Part shown: piece after piece, positions 1-10,577 of the stretch
Numbering within the stretch: position 1 is the first letter of the stretch
Layout of the letters: every line of letters starts with the position of its first letter
DNA from: Streptomyces sp. NBC_00459
Lineage (GTDB): Bacteria; Actinomycetota; Actinomycetes; Streptomycetales; Streptomycetaceae
Assembly: GCF_036013955.1 (NCBI RefSeq)
Contig: NZ_CP107903.1
Coordinates: forward strand, 5,332,001 to 5,396,000
Direction of reading: 5' to 3'
Length of the DNA stretch: 64,000 nt
Notes under the pieces: generated by a model
The model's input: the letters and a program-made list of their open reading frames with translations, nothing else
What the model was told of the DNA's origin: nothing
The model's database searches: none
Translations under genes and position numbers: made by a program

Positions 1-651
1 CCGCCGCGCGTCGCCGAGGTGCCGGCGCCGAGGGAGGGGCCCCAGCCGACGATGGTGGGGCTGGCGCCGCGTCTGACGGAGGCGTTCTCGGTCCCGCACG
101 TCCGTGTCGACGCGGCCTGTCTCACCGCCGAGAGCCTGATGCTGGCCGTCGGGGAGTCGGTCCGGCTGATCCACGAGGGCCGTATCAAGCCCGACCGGAT
201 CGACGTGCGCATCCTGCTGCCGTCCCGCGACATCACGCTGGCCTTCCCGGTGCCTGTCGACGGCCGCAGTGACGACGACCCGGTCCACCAGCGCTGGCTG
301 GCCCAGCGCAACGCCCAGGGCCACGTCCTCCAGCACAATCTGCGCGCCCTGCGCTCGTCGCACGGCATCGACGTACGGGTGACGTTCAGGGCGCTGCCGT
401 TCACCCCGCCGGTGAAGCTCTACCTGCTCAACGGGACGGAGGCGCTGATCGCGTACTACATGATCGCCCGCCGCGAGGAGGCGGACGAGAGCGGCGTGAC
501 GCTCGACATGTACGACACCCTGGGGACCGAGTCGCTCCTCTTCTCGTTCGAGAAGGGTGCAGGGGAACGGGACACCGCGTTCGTCGAGCAATCCCAGAAG
601 TGGTTCGACGCCCTCTGGGAAACCATCACGACGGACCTGACACTCTCCTAG
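1..651 (+). CDS. Partial conserved protein (C-terminal part), probable regulator-type
   Basis: The frame is open from base 1 with no stop, so the gene is probably truncated by the window edge; GTG at 19 is only a possible internal start. About 215 residues are visible. I recognise no catalytic motif. The last ~75 residues (from VKLYLLNGTEAL to WFDALWETI) are clearly repeated in the fragment at 1442-1714, so they form a real domain. Its stop overlaps by one base the GTG of the HAD gene at 651, indicating an operon. Placement before HAD and APH-kinase genes fits regulator/kinase cassettes seen in Streptomyces, but the missing N-terminus (where a winged helix could lie) prevents a firm call. Confidence 0.6.
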   Translation, partial: PPRVAEVPAPREGPQPTMVGLAPRLTEAFSVPHVRVDAACLTAESLMLAVGESVRLIHEGRIKPDRIDVRILLPSRDITLAFPVPVDGRSDDDPVHQRWLAQRNAQGHVLQHNLRALRSSHGIDVRVTFRALPFTPPVKLYLLNGTEALIAYYMIARREEADESGVTLDMYDTLGTESLLFSFEKGAGERDTAFVEQSQKWFDALWETITTDLTLS

Positions 652-1397
652 TGACCTCTGATACGACACAGACCGAACTGGCGAACGAGAACAACTCCGT
701 GATCGACCGCCTGCGGGAACCGGTAGGCCGCGCCCGAGTGGTGCTCTGGGACTTCGACGGGCCCGTCTGCCGCCTGTTCGCGGGCCGTTCGGCGAAGCTG
801 GTGGCGGTCGAACTCGTGGAGTGGCTCGAAGGGCAGGGACTGCACGGTCTGCTGACGGACGAGGAGCGCGCATCCCTGGATCCGCAGGTCCTGCTGCGTG
901 CCGTCAACCGGCGGCACCCGAAGAGCGATCTGGCTGACGAACTGGAGAGACGCCTCACCCAGGAGGAGCTCCGGGCTGCACCCCTGGCGATGCCCACCCC
1001 GTACGCCGACCCGCTGATCCGCACCTGGACGGCGGTGGGTGCCAGGCTCGCGGTCACCACGAACAACTCCCCGCTGGTGGCCCGAGAGTATCTGGCGAGC
1101 CGCGGTCTGACCTCGTGCTTCGCGCCGCACGTCTACGGCCGTACGCCGGAGCTGAGCCGTCTCAAGCCGGACCCGCACTGCCTCAACCGCGCGTTGAACG
1201 CGATGGGGGCGGCGCCGTCGTCCGCGCTGATGATCGGCGATGCCCCCTCGGACTTCCAGGCCGCCCAGAAGGCCGGTGTTCCGTTTCTCGGCTACGCGCG
1301 TAACGAGGGCAAGGAGAAGCTGCTGAGGGACGCGGGTGCTGAGACGATCGTGGGCTCACTGGAGCCTGTGCTGAAGCTGCTGCGTGGTCACGCCTGA
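651..1397 (+). CDS. HAD-superfamily phosphatase/phosphoglycolate phosphatase-like hydrolase
   Basis: Protein of 248 aa starting at GTG 651, which overlaps the previous stop as TAGTG. An ATG 51 bases further upstream exists but lies inside the previous gene. HAD motif I is DFDGP near residue 34 (nucleophile Asp), motif II is TTNNS, motif III is the Lys of LKPDP, and motif IV is GDAPSD near residue 196. A helical cap lies between motifs I and II. It is therefore a cytosolic phosphomonoesterase of the HAD class; the substrate is unknown. Tight coupling to the preceding gene and nearness to a kinase-like gene suggest a shared small-molecule phosphorylation theme, which is inference. Confidence 0.85.
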   Translation: MTSDTTQTELANENNSVIDRLREPVGRARVVLWDFDGPVCRLFAGRSAKLVAVELVEWLEGQGLHGLLTDEERASLDPQVLLRAVNRRHPKSDLADELERRLTQEELRAAPLAMPTPYADPLIRTWTAVGARLAVTTNNSPLVAREYLASRGLTSCFAPHVYGRTPELSRLKPDPHCLNRALNAMGAAPSSALMIGDAPSDFQAAQKAGVPFLGYARNEGKEKLLRDAGAETIVGSLEPVLKLLRGHA

Positions 1398-1441
1398 GTC
1401 ATCAGCAGGGTGAAGACCACCGCCGCGCCGACGGCCGCCGC

Positions 1442-1714
1442 GTGCGGATCGCCCCGACCTGGAAGCTGTACCTCATCAACAGGACCGACGCTCTGCACGG
1501 CTTCTATGTGCCGATAGAGCGGCCGGTCTTCCTGGACAACGGTGACGAGATCCCGGCGCTCGACGTTCTGGGCCTCGGAGCTCTGCTGACCCGCTTCGTC
1601 AGGGACGCCGACCCGAACTCACAGGGGTCGCTCTTCGTCGAGAGCGCGCAGAGTTGGTTCGATGCCGTGTGGGAACAGCTGGCCGAGGAAGAGGGCCAGA
1701 GCCAAGTCCGGTAG
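1442..1714 (+). pseudogene. Fragment duplicating the C-terminal domain of the first gene
   Basis: A 90-aa reading frame starting with GTG 1442 and lacking a recognisable ribosome binding site. It aligns end to end with the last ~75 residues of the gene at 1-651: WKLYLINRTDAL against VKLYLLNGTEAL, then a conserved acidic segment, then FVESAQSWFDAVWEQL against FVEQSQKWFDALWETI. The N-terminal two thirds of the paralogue are missing. The simplest reading is a decayed tandem paralogue left on the other side of the HAD gene. A functional mini-protein cannot be excluded, since the frame is intact to its stop. Confidence 0.55.
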
Positions 1715-1924
1715 CATGCCCGCCAAAAGTGAGCAACCGCTCCCGTCCTTGCGTAAGAGAAGGCGAACACGCCTGCATGCGACGACCTGATGCAGATGAG
1801 TGGCAAACCCACTCGTTGTGGCCAAAGAGCCCGGGCTCCGGTCGTACTGGACGCGCCCTGCGCATACCGTTTGCCCAGCTGTGCGCCCCCAACCTCACCT
1901 CTCGCGAGCAACCAGGAGCGGCCC

Positions 1925-4105
1925 GTGGGCGCATCCCCTGTTCCCCGGCCCCCGCTGCGGGAACGACCCACTGGCGAGTGGCCCGAAGTCGTGTCCGCTT
2001 TCGTGCGGCGGGCGCCGGAGGTGGGTGTGGCGAGCGGTGGCCACCACAACCGTAACCATGTGCTCCCGCTGACGGAGACCGTTGCCCGGGTCGTGCCCGG
2101 CGAGGTGGGTGCGCCGGTGCTGGTGCGGGTCCGGCGGGCCGACGCACTGCCGGTGGTGCTCCGGACCTGGAAGCGTGAGGCGGCGATCCTGCGTGCCGTT
2201 CAGGACGCCGTGCCCCAGGCGCCGAAGTGTCTCGCCTCGGGGCCGGGCTTCGCCATCCACAGCTATGTGGACGGCGTACCGCTCTCCCAGGTGTGCGAGA
2301 ACGGCCAGGCGGTCGCCGGCCCGGTGATCAAGGCGCTCGCGGGACTGATGGCGCAGGTGGCCCAGGTACGCAGAGAGGCGCTGCCGAGCAGTCTGCCGCG
2401 CAACGCGAAGGACGGCCGGAGTTTTCTGCGGATGCTTGCGCACCGCGCGGACCGTGACATCCGTCAGTCCAATTGGGCTGTTTACGGTGGGCTGTTCGTC
2501 GCCCTGGGAGTCTCGGAGGACGCACTGATCCGGTGGGCCGAGCGGGTGCCCGTGATGGCCCGTCGGCCCTACAGCCTGCTCCACGCGGACCTGCACCGGG
2601 ACAACGTGATCGTCACCTGCCACAACGATCCGTCCTCCTCGCTCGCCTCCGTCGACTGGGAACTGGCCACCTACGGCGACCCCCTGCACGACCTCGCCAT
2701 CCACCTCGTACGGATGAAGTACCCGGACTCCCAGTGGAGTCAGGTGGTGGACGCCTGGGCCGAGGCCATGCGGGAGAGCAGGCCCGCCGCGGTCAACGGC
2801 CTGCGCCGGGACCTGCCGCACTACGTCGCCTTCGAGCGGGCGCAGTCCGTGTTCCCGGATGTCATGCGGGCCGCGAGGTCGCTGGAGGAATCGTTCGACC
2901 AGCGCAGCCTGGACAAGGCGACGGCCGCCGTGAGCGAGGCGCTGGCGGGGGCCGCCGAGCCGCTGAGGCTGGCCGATGTGCCGAGCGACGACGCGATCGA
3001 GCGGATCCTGTACCGCTGGCGGATGTCGTCGCCCCGGCGGGACGCGGGACCGAGCACCCCGATCGGCTGGGAACCGGACCGGCGGGTCCCGGAGCACACC
3101 GACTTCCCGCACACCGCCGTGCAGCGCGCGTTGCGGGCCGAGGGAGCGGCTCCGGCCAATCGGGTGTTCAAGGGGACCGCGCACCTCAACTCGGTGGTCC
3201 GCGTCGAGGGCGTCGAATTTCCCGTGGTGGTCAGACGGCAGGTGGCGAAGGTCTGCCGGCGCGAGCCCAGTTTCCTGAGCGAGCACGCGGTGCTCCAGGT
3301 CATCGAGCGGTCGAGCGTCGACGTGGCGGTGCCCCGGGTCCTCGCTCTGGGCACCAGCTACCGTGACGAGCCCTTCGCGATCCACACGTACGCCGGGCGG
3401 CGCGACATCGACCAGGCGCCCAGCCATCCGGTCAACGGCCTGCTCCCACACGAGGCGGACGCGCTCGTCGACCAGCTCTGCGCCCTGACGCGGGTGAACT
3501 ACAAGGTGCTGGATCCGATGGCGGGCGGGGGGCGCTTCTACAGCTGGCTGAGCGAGCAACTCGTCGTTCTCGTCGGCGACCTGCCGAGCGAGTCCCGCCA
3601 ACTGGCCCGGGCGCTCGGCCTGCCCGACGCCGCCCGGCTGCGGGAGATCCTGAGCCGGCATGTGGTGAGCGACCGTGAACCGGCGCTGCTGCACGGCGAT
3701 CTGAATCCCTGGAACCTCGTACGCCGGGACGACACGATGGCGTTGACCATCATCGACTGGGAGATGGCGGTGGTCGGCGATCCGCTCTACGACCTGGTAC
3801 GCCACATGCATCTCACCCCGACCCGCTCGGAGATCCGCGACCGCATGTTCCGCCGGTGGTCGAGCGGGCTGGCCGCCAATTACACCGACGACTGGCAACG
3901 GGACTGGCGTGTCTACCGGGACATCGAGATCGTCCGGTCCGCCTACATCGACCTGGACCGCCTGGTCACCGGCGCCGGTCTGGACGCCCCGAACGTCCGC
4001 CGCGCGGTCGACTCGTACGCGATGACGCTGGCCTCGGCCACGGCCGCGCTGGGGCTGCCGGCCCGTTCCACGGAGAACCCGTATCTGGCGCTCGCGTTGA
4101 GGTAG
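1925..4105 (+). CDS. Tandem aminoglycoside-phosphotransferase-like (APH/choline kinase fold) protein
   Basis: Start GTG 1925 is chosen because AGGAG lies six bases upstream (1914-1918); an upstream ATG at 1790 would add 45 low-complexity residues. The 726-aa protein carries two complete kinase domains. Domain 1 has the Brenner motif HADLHRDN near residue 219 and DWE near 244; domain 2 has HGDLNPWN near 589 and DWE near 610. Each is followed by a GDPL(H/Y)DL motif. Both domains keep the catalytic Asp/Asn and metal-binding Asp, so both may be active on small-molecule hydroxyls. APH proteins are normally about 300 aa; the duplication is unusual. The substrate is unknown and antibiotic resistance is only one possibility. 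Confidence 0.8.
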   Translation: MGASPVPRPPLRERPTGEWPEVVSAFVRRAPEVGVASGGHHNRNHVLPLTETVARVVPGEVGAPVLVRVRRADALPVVLRTWKREAAILRAVQDAVPQAPKCLASGPGFAIHSYVDGVPLSQVCENGQAVAGPVIKALAGLMAQVAQVRREALPSSLPRNAKDGRSFLRMLAHRADRDIRQSNWAVYGGLFVALGVSEDALIRWAERVPVMARRPYSLLHADLHRDNVIVTCHNDPSSSLASVDWELATYGDPLHDLAIHLVRMKYPDSQWSQVVDAWAEAMRESRPAAVNGLRRDLPHYVAFERAQSVFPDVMRAARSLEESFDQRSLDKATAAVSEALAGAAEPLRLADVPSDDAIERILYRWRMSSPRRDAGPSTPIGWEPDRRVPEHTDFPHTAVQRALRAEGAAPANRVFKGTAHLNSVVRVEGVEFPVVVRRQVAKVCRREPSFLSEHAVLQVIERSSVDVAVPRVLALGTSYRDEPFAIHTYAGRRDIDQAPSHPVNGLLPHEADALVDQLCALTRVNYKVLDPMAGGGRFYSWLSEQLVVLVGDLPSESRQLARALGLPDAARLREILSRHVVSDREPALLHGDLNPWNLVRRDDTMALTIIDWEMAVVGDPLYDLVRHMHLTPTRSEIRDRMFRRWSSGLAANYTDDWQRDWRVYRDIEIVRSAYIDLDRLVTGAGLDAPNVRRAVDSYAMTLASATAALGLPARSTENPYLALALR

Positions 4106-4178
4106 TCGCAGGCGGCCGGGAGGGCTGCGTACCGCGGGCGGGTCCGTGCGGGGCCGGCGAGTGCGTACCCTCGCTCCC

Positions 4179-4838
4179 ATGGCAGGAACCGGGCTGCGCG
4201 AGCGCAAGAAGCAGCAGACGTACCAGAACGTGTCCGACATCGCGATCAGGCTCTTCCTCGCGAAGGGCTTCGACGCGGTGTCCGTCGCGGAGATCGCCGC
4301 CGCTGCCGGGATCTCGAAGCCGACGCTGTTCCGGTACTTCCCGGCCAAGGAGGATCTCGTCCTGCACCGCTTCGCGGACCACGAGGACGAGGCGGCACGG
4401 GTGGTGCGGGCGGCCGGTGCCAGTGCCGGTGCGGATGCGGATGTGTCGCCGGTCGACGCGCTGCGCCGGCACTTCCTGGACGGGCTGAGCCGCGAGGACC
4501 CCGTCACCGGCCTCAACGGCTCCCCCGAGGTGCTCGCCTTCCACCGTCTGCTCTACGGCACCGCTTCGCTGGTCGCGAGGGCGTACGAGTACCAGCAGCG
4601 GTCGGAGGCCGTGCTCGCCGTCGCCCTCGGTGACACCCTGGCGGCCCGGCTCGCGGCCGGCCAGATCATCGCCGTACAGCGGATTCTCGCGCAGGAGAAC
4701 TGGCGGCGGATCGCGGCGGGGGAGACCGTCGAGGCGGTGCGGGAGGACGCGGTCGCGGCGGCCGAGGGGGCGTTCGGGCAGCTGGAGGCGGTGCTGCCGA
4801 GGCTTCGGTCGGTGGGTGTGGAAAAACTGCCCAGGTAA
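4179..4838 (+). CDS. TetR-family transcriptional regulator
   Basis: Protein of 219 aa. Start ATG 4179 is preferred: TACCCT sits a few bases upstream like a -10 box of a leaderless transcript. The N-terminal helix-turn-helix spans roughly residues 25-50 (VAEIAAAAGISKPTLFRYFPAKEDL), ending in the typical FRYFPAKEDL of TetR proteins. The C-terminal ligand domain is unrelated to anything I can name. It is followed after about 40 bases by the helicase gene, whose upstream region contains the short palindrome TAACTTGGTTA, a possible operator for this regulator. Confidence 0.9.
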   Translation: MAGTGLRERKKQQTYQNVSDIAIRLFLAKGFDAVSVAEIAAAAGISKPTLFRYFPAKEDLVLHRFADHEDEAARVVRAAGASAGADADVSPVDALRRHFLDGLSREDPVTGLNGSPEVLAFHRLLYGTASLVARAYEYQQRSEAVLAVALGDTLAARLAAGQIIAVQRILAQENWRRIAAGETVEAVREDAVAAAEGAFGQLEAVLPRLRSVGVEKLPR

Positions 4839-4844
4839 AATATT

Positions 4845-4872
4845 TAACTTGGTTACGTTATTTCGGTATGCT
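4845..4872 (+). promoter_or_regulatory. Probable promoter/operator of the HelD/HelR-like gene
   Basis: An unusually AT-rich stretch. The perfect inverted repeat TAAC-TTG-GTTA (4845-4855) is followed by a second GTTA (4857-4860); TATGCT at 4867-4872 is a good -10 seven bases before the ATG at 4880, with TTAACT as a weak -35 overlapping the palindrome. This implies a leaderless transcript and makes 4880 the likely start. The operator role and the link to the upstream TetR are inference. Confidence 0.4.
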
Positions 4873-4879
4873 TGCTGGA

Positions 4880-6997
4880 ATGACGTCGACCGACCCTGCC
4901 CCCGACCCCGCCCAGGCGCAGCTCCACGGCTCACTGCGCCGCGAGCGAGCCCATCACGACGCCTGTCGTGCCGCCCTCGCCGCGATGATCGACGGCGCCC
5001 GCGAGCACGTCGTCACCGGCGCGGACGTCTCCGCCTCCGGGGCGGACGCGGAGGTGCTCGGGTACCAGCTGCGCAGCAAGGCGAAGGAACTGGGCGAGCT
5101 GCCCGAAGGGCCGCTGTTCTTCGGCCGGTTGGACTTCGACAGCGGTGACCGGGGCGGTGAGCACAGCGGGGCGAGCTACCACCTCGGGCGCCTGCGGATC
5201 AGCGAGCACCCGACCCGCCCGCCCCTCGTCGTGGACTGGCGAGCCCCCGTCTCCCGGGCCTTCTACCAGGCGAGCGCCCGCGACCCGCAGGGCGTGGCCG
5301 TACGGCGCCGGTTCGGCTGGGCGCCCGGCAGCAGCGGCGACTCCGCCGACCTGACCGGTCTGGAGGACGAGCACCTGGACGAGCATTCGACGGAAGTCGG
5401 CTCGGGGGAGGGGGAGTTGGCGGGGGCGGACGGCCTGGTCGCCCGCGAGATCGCGCGCCCCCGTGTCGGTCCCATGCGGGACATCGCCGCGACGATCCAG
5501 CCCGAGCAGGACGACCTCGTACGGGCGGGCCTCGGCGTCTCCGTGTGCGTGCAGGGCGCTCCCGGCACCGGGAAGACGGCCGTCGGGCTGCACCGGGCGG
5601 CCTACCTCCTCTACACGCACCCCCAACGCGTCCAGCGCGGCGGCCTGTTGATCCTCGGCCCCAACCGCACGTTCCTCTCGTACATCTCGGAGGTCCTGCC
5701 CGCCCTTGGGGAGACGGGCGTACGGCAGTCGACGGTCACCGACGAGATCGCGGCCCATCCGGTGCGAGCGGAGGACGACGAACGGGCCGCCGTCGTGAAG
5801 CACGACGCGCGGATGGCGGAGGTGCTGCGCCGGGCGCTGTACGCACGCGTGGCGACGGAGGGCTACGCCAACTCCCTCGGCCCCCTTGAGGTGCCCGACG
5901 ATTCGTACCGCTGGCGGATCTCCGCGGCGGAGCTGGCGCGGATCGTGGCGGGTGTAAGTGCCGAGGAACCGCCGTACGCCGTGGGGCGTGAGCGCGTACG
6001 GACCCGGGTGGTCGGCCGTGTCCAGCGGGAGGCGGAGCGGCGGGCCGGGCCGCAGACGAACGGCTGGGTGCGGCGGATCGAGCGGGCCCGGGCGGTCGGG
6101 GCCTACGTGGAGGCGGTGTGGCCGAGGGTGCGTCCGGAGGAGGTGGTGGCCGAACTCCTGGGCGACGAAGGGGCGTTGGCGCGGGCTGCCGAGGGGCTGT
6201 TGGGGGAGGAGGAGCAGCGGGCGGTGCGGTGGGCGCGTCCGCCGAGGTCGTGGAAGTCGGCGCGCTGGTCGGCCGCCGATCTGGTCCTCCTCGACGAGGT
6301 CTCCGGGCTGATCGAACACCCCGAGGGATACGGCCATGTCGTGATCGACGAGGCCCAGGACCTCTCCCCGATGGAGTGCCGGGCGATCGCGCGCCGGGTG
6401 CCCTACGGCTCGCTGACGGTCCTGGGCGACCTGGCCCAGGGCACCACACCGTGGGCGGCACGGGCGTGGGGGCCCTTGCTGGGCCACCTGGGCAAACCGG
6501 ACGCCACGGTGATCCCGCTGACCATCGGGTTCCGGGTGCCGAAGACGGTCGTCGCCTTCGCCAACCGGCTGCTGGCCCGCCTGGACGTACCGGTGCCACC
6601 GGCCCGATCCCTGCGTGGAGACGGGGAGTTGAGGGTGGTGGAGGCGACCGACGTCGCTGCGGAGGTGGTGGCCGCGGTGCGTCGGGCGCTGGCGGGGGAG
6701 GGGTCGGTGGGGGTCGTGGCGGCGGACGGCGAGGTGGCGGCCGTACGAGAGGTGTTGGACACGGCGGGGGTGGCGGTGAGCGGGGGGCGGGTCGCGGTGA
6801 TGTCGGCGAAGTCGGTGAAGGGGCTGGAGTGGGACCACGTGGTCGTGGTGGAGCCGGCGGCGATCGTGGAAGGGGAAGGGGAAGGGGAAGGAGCGGGGGA
6901 GGGGGTGGCCGGGCGGGGACTGCATCGGCTGTACGTGGTGCTGACGCGGGCGGTGTCACGGCTGGAGGTCGTGCACGGGCGGGCGTTGCCCTTCTGA
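4880..6997 (+). CDS. HelD/HelR-type superfamily 1 helicase-like protein (RNA polymerase associated)
   Basis: Protein of 705 aa. Start ATG 4880 is set by the TATGCT -10 box; an in-frame ATG at 4868 lies inside that box. Features seen: N-terminal helical region, DWRAPVSRAFYQ, Walker A GAPGTGKTA near residue 226, DEAQD (motif II) near 488, GDLAQGTTPW, IGFRVPKTVV, KSVKGLEWDHVVVVEP and RLYVVLTRA. These are HelD hallmarks within the UvrD/Rep family. Actinobacterial HelD binds RNA polymerase and releases stalled or antibiotic-blocked enzyme; HelR of S. venezuelae protects against rifamycins. Near the C-terminus a GEGEGEGAGEG stretch comes from a short purine repeat (~6870-6900). No RAE was found upstream, unlike helR proper. 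Confidence 0.85.
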   Translation: MTSTDPAPDPAQAQLHGSLRRERAHHDACRAALAAMIDGAREHVVTGADVSASGADAEVLGYQLRSKAKELGELPEGPLFFGRLDFDSGDRGGEHSGASYHLGRLRISEHPTRPPLVVDWRAPVSRAFYQASARDPQGVAVRRRFGWAPGSSGDSADLTGLEDEHLDEHSTEVGSGEGELAGADGLVAREIARPRVGPMRDIAATIQPEQDDLVRAGLGVSVCVQGAPGTGKTAVGLHRAAYLLYTHPQRVQRGGLLILGPNRTFLSYISEVLPALGETGVRQSTVTDEIAAHPVRAEDDERAAVVKHDARMAEVLRRALYARVATEGYANSLGPLEVPDDSYRWRISAAELARIVAGVSAEEPPYAVGRERVRTRVVGRVQREAERRAGPQTNGWVRRIERARAVGAYVEAVWPRVRPEEVVAELLGDEGALARAAEGLLGEEEQRAVRWARPPRSWKSARWSAADLVLLDEVSGLIEHPEGYGHVVIDEAQDLSPMECRAIARRVPYGSLTVLGDLAQGTTPWAARAWGPLLGHLGKPDATVIPLTIGFRVPKTVVAFANRLLARLDVPVPPARSLRGDGELRVVEATDVAAEVVAAVRRALAGEGSVGVVAADGEVAAVREVLDTAGVAVSGGRVAVMSAKSVKGLEWDHVVVVEPAAIVEGEGEGEGAGEGVAGRGLHRLYVVLTRAVSRLEVVHGRALPF

Positions 6998-7067
6998 ACG
7001 GGAGACGGGAGAAACGGGAGAAACGGGGGAGCGGTGACTCATGGACCGGCGGGTTAGGGTGCCGGCC

Positions 7068-7643
7068 ATGCCTGCCCCGCTCCTTCCTCGCCCGCTCCTT
7101 CCTCGCCCGCTCCTTCCTCGCCCTCTCCTCTTCCTGGACGTCGACGGACCGCTGATCCCGTTCGGCGGCACGGTGGAGGAGTATCCGGACGGATATCCGA
7201 CGTATCGGCCCGCTCGGCGACCGAGCATCCCGGCAGCAGGGGCGAACCCTCTCCTGCCCCGGATCGACCCCGCGCTCGGGCCCCGACTCGCTTCGCTGGG
7301 CTGCGAGTTGGTGTGGGCGACGACCTGGATGGACGAGGCGAACGAGTGTGTCGCCCCCTGGCTGGGCCTGCCCGCTCTTCCGGTGGTCGACTGGCCGGAG
7401 CCGGACCACGATGACCTGCCCGGGGTACCCGGCGCGCCGCCCGGCCCGCACTGGAAGACCCGCCCGCTCGTCGAGCTGGCGGCCGGGCGGGCCTTCGTCT
7501 GGCTCGACGACGAGGTGACCGGCGTCGACCGTCGCTGGGTGGCCGAACACCACCCGGGCCGGGCCCTGTTGCACCGGGTCGACCCTCACCACGGGCTGCG
7601 GGAGGCGGACTTCACGGCCGTCGAGGAGTGGCTCCAGTCGTAG
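7068..7643 (+). CDS. Small HAD-domain protein (Swiss-army-knife RNA-repair HAD type)
   Basis: Protein of 191 aa. ATG 7068 is chosen because TAGGGT (7055-7060) provides a -10 box at leaderless distance. The first ~20 residues are PRPLL repeated three times, encoded by a 15-base tandem repeat. FLDVDGPL is HAD motif I, ATTWMDEAN is motif II, and the Lys of HWKT and WLDDE match motifs III/IV. Short HAD proteins of this type are described as HAD_SAK domains linked to RNA repair, but solitary Streptomyces members have no assigned role. Confidence 0.75.
   Translation: MPAPLLPRPLLPRPLLPRPLLFLDVDGPLIPFGGTVEEYPDGYPTYRPARRPSIPAAGANPLLPRIDPALGPRLASLGCELVWATTWMDEANECVAPWLGLPALPVVDWPEPDHDDLPGVPGAPPGPHWKTRPLVELAAGRAFVWLDDEVTGVDRRWVAEHHPGRALLHRVDPHHGLREADFTAVEEWLQS
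7080..7124 (+). repeat. 15-base tandem repeat, three units, in coding sequence
   Basis: Three near-identical copies of cgctccttcctcgcc encode (L)LPRP(L) directly before the catalytic HAD strand. Copy number could vary without a frameshift. Confidence 0.8.
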
Positions 7644-7679
7644 GGCAGAGGGCCACGATCGCCGTCGTGGCTCCCCGCG

Positions 7680-10094
<2,415 letters not shown>

Positions 10095-10156
10095 CGGGTC
10101 TCCGTCTCGTCCGGGTTTCCTACGGGCCGGCGCGGGCTGCTCCGGCCGTAAAGGCC

Positions 10157-10567
10157 TTAGCCCTTCGGCTTCTGCGAGATCCGGACCAGGTTGCCCGAGG
10201 GGTCGCGGAACGCACAGTCGCGCGGGCCCCAGCCCTGGTCCATGGGCTCCTGGAGCACTTCGGCGCCGGATGCCCGTACCTTCTCGAACATGGCGTCGAG
10301 ATCGTCGGTGCGGAAGACGAACATCGGCATGACGCCCTTGGTGAGCAGCTCCTGCAGGGCGTCGCCGTCGGCCGCCGAGCGGCCCGCGTGCGGTTCCGAG
10401 AGGACGATTTCGAGGTCCGGCTGCGCGGGGCTGCCGAGGGTGACCCAGCGGTGTTCGCCGGACGCGACGTCGTTGCGGACCTCGAAGCCGAGTGCGTCGC
10501 GGTAGAAGGCGAGCGCCTCGTCGGGGTCGTTGACGGTGATGTGGCAGTACTGCAGTGCGATGTCCAT
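10157..10567 (-). CDS. VOC-family (glyoxalase/bleomycin-resistance fold) protein
   Basis: Protein of 136 aa beginning MDIALQYCHITVNDPDEALAF, the usual start of this group, at 10567. A longer in-frame extension upstream lies within the neighbouring regulator gene and is rejected. The betaalphabetabetabeta repeats are visible, ending in RDCAFRDPSGNLVRISQ. Putative metal ligands are H9, a central Glu (LEIVLSEPHAG) and the late acidic residue, so a small dioxygenase, isomerase or drug-binding role is possible. It lies 10 bases behind an AraC regulator gene, a recurrent pair in actinobacteria. Confidence 0.85.
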   Translation of the reverse strand: MDIALQYCHITVNDPDEALAFYRDALGFEVRNDVASGEHRWVTLGSPAQPDLEIVLSEPHAGRSAADGDALQELLTKGVMPMFVFRTDDLDAMFEKVRASGAEVLQEPMDQGWGPRDCAFRDPSGNLVRISQKPKG

Positions 10568-10577
10568 GTCGACCACG

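Noticed and set aside
1895..4516. Very long open frame on the minus strand opposite the tandem APH gene
   Set aside because: Composition is the His/Arg/Pro-rich pattern of an antisense shadow in high-GC DNA; the plus strand has clear kinase motifs and a ribosome site.
4800..4880. RAE before the HelD/HelR-like gene
   Set aside because: Specifically looked for GGGG-N-CTTGC...GCAAG-N-CCCC and found none; the region is AT-rich instead.
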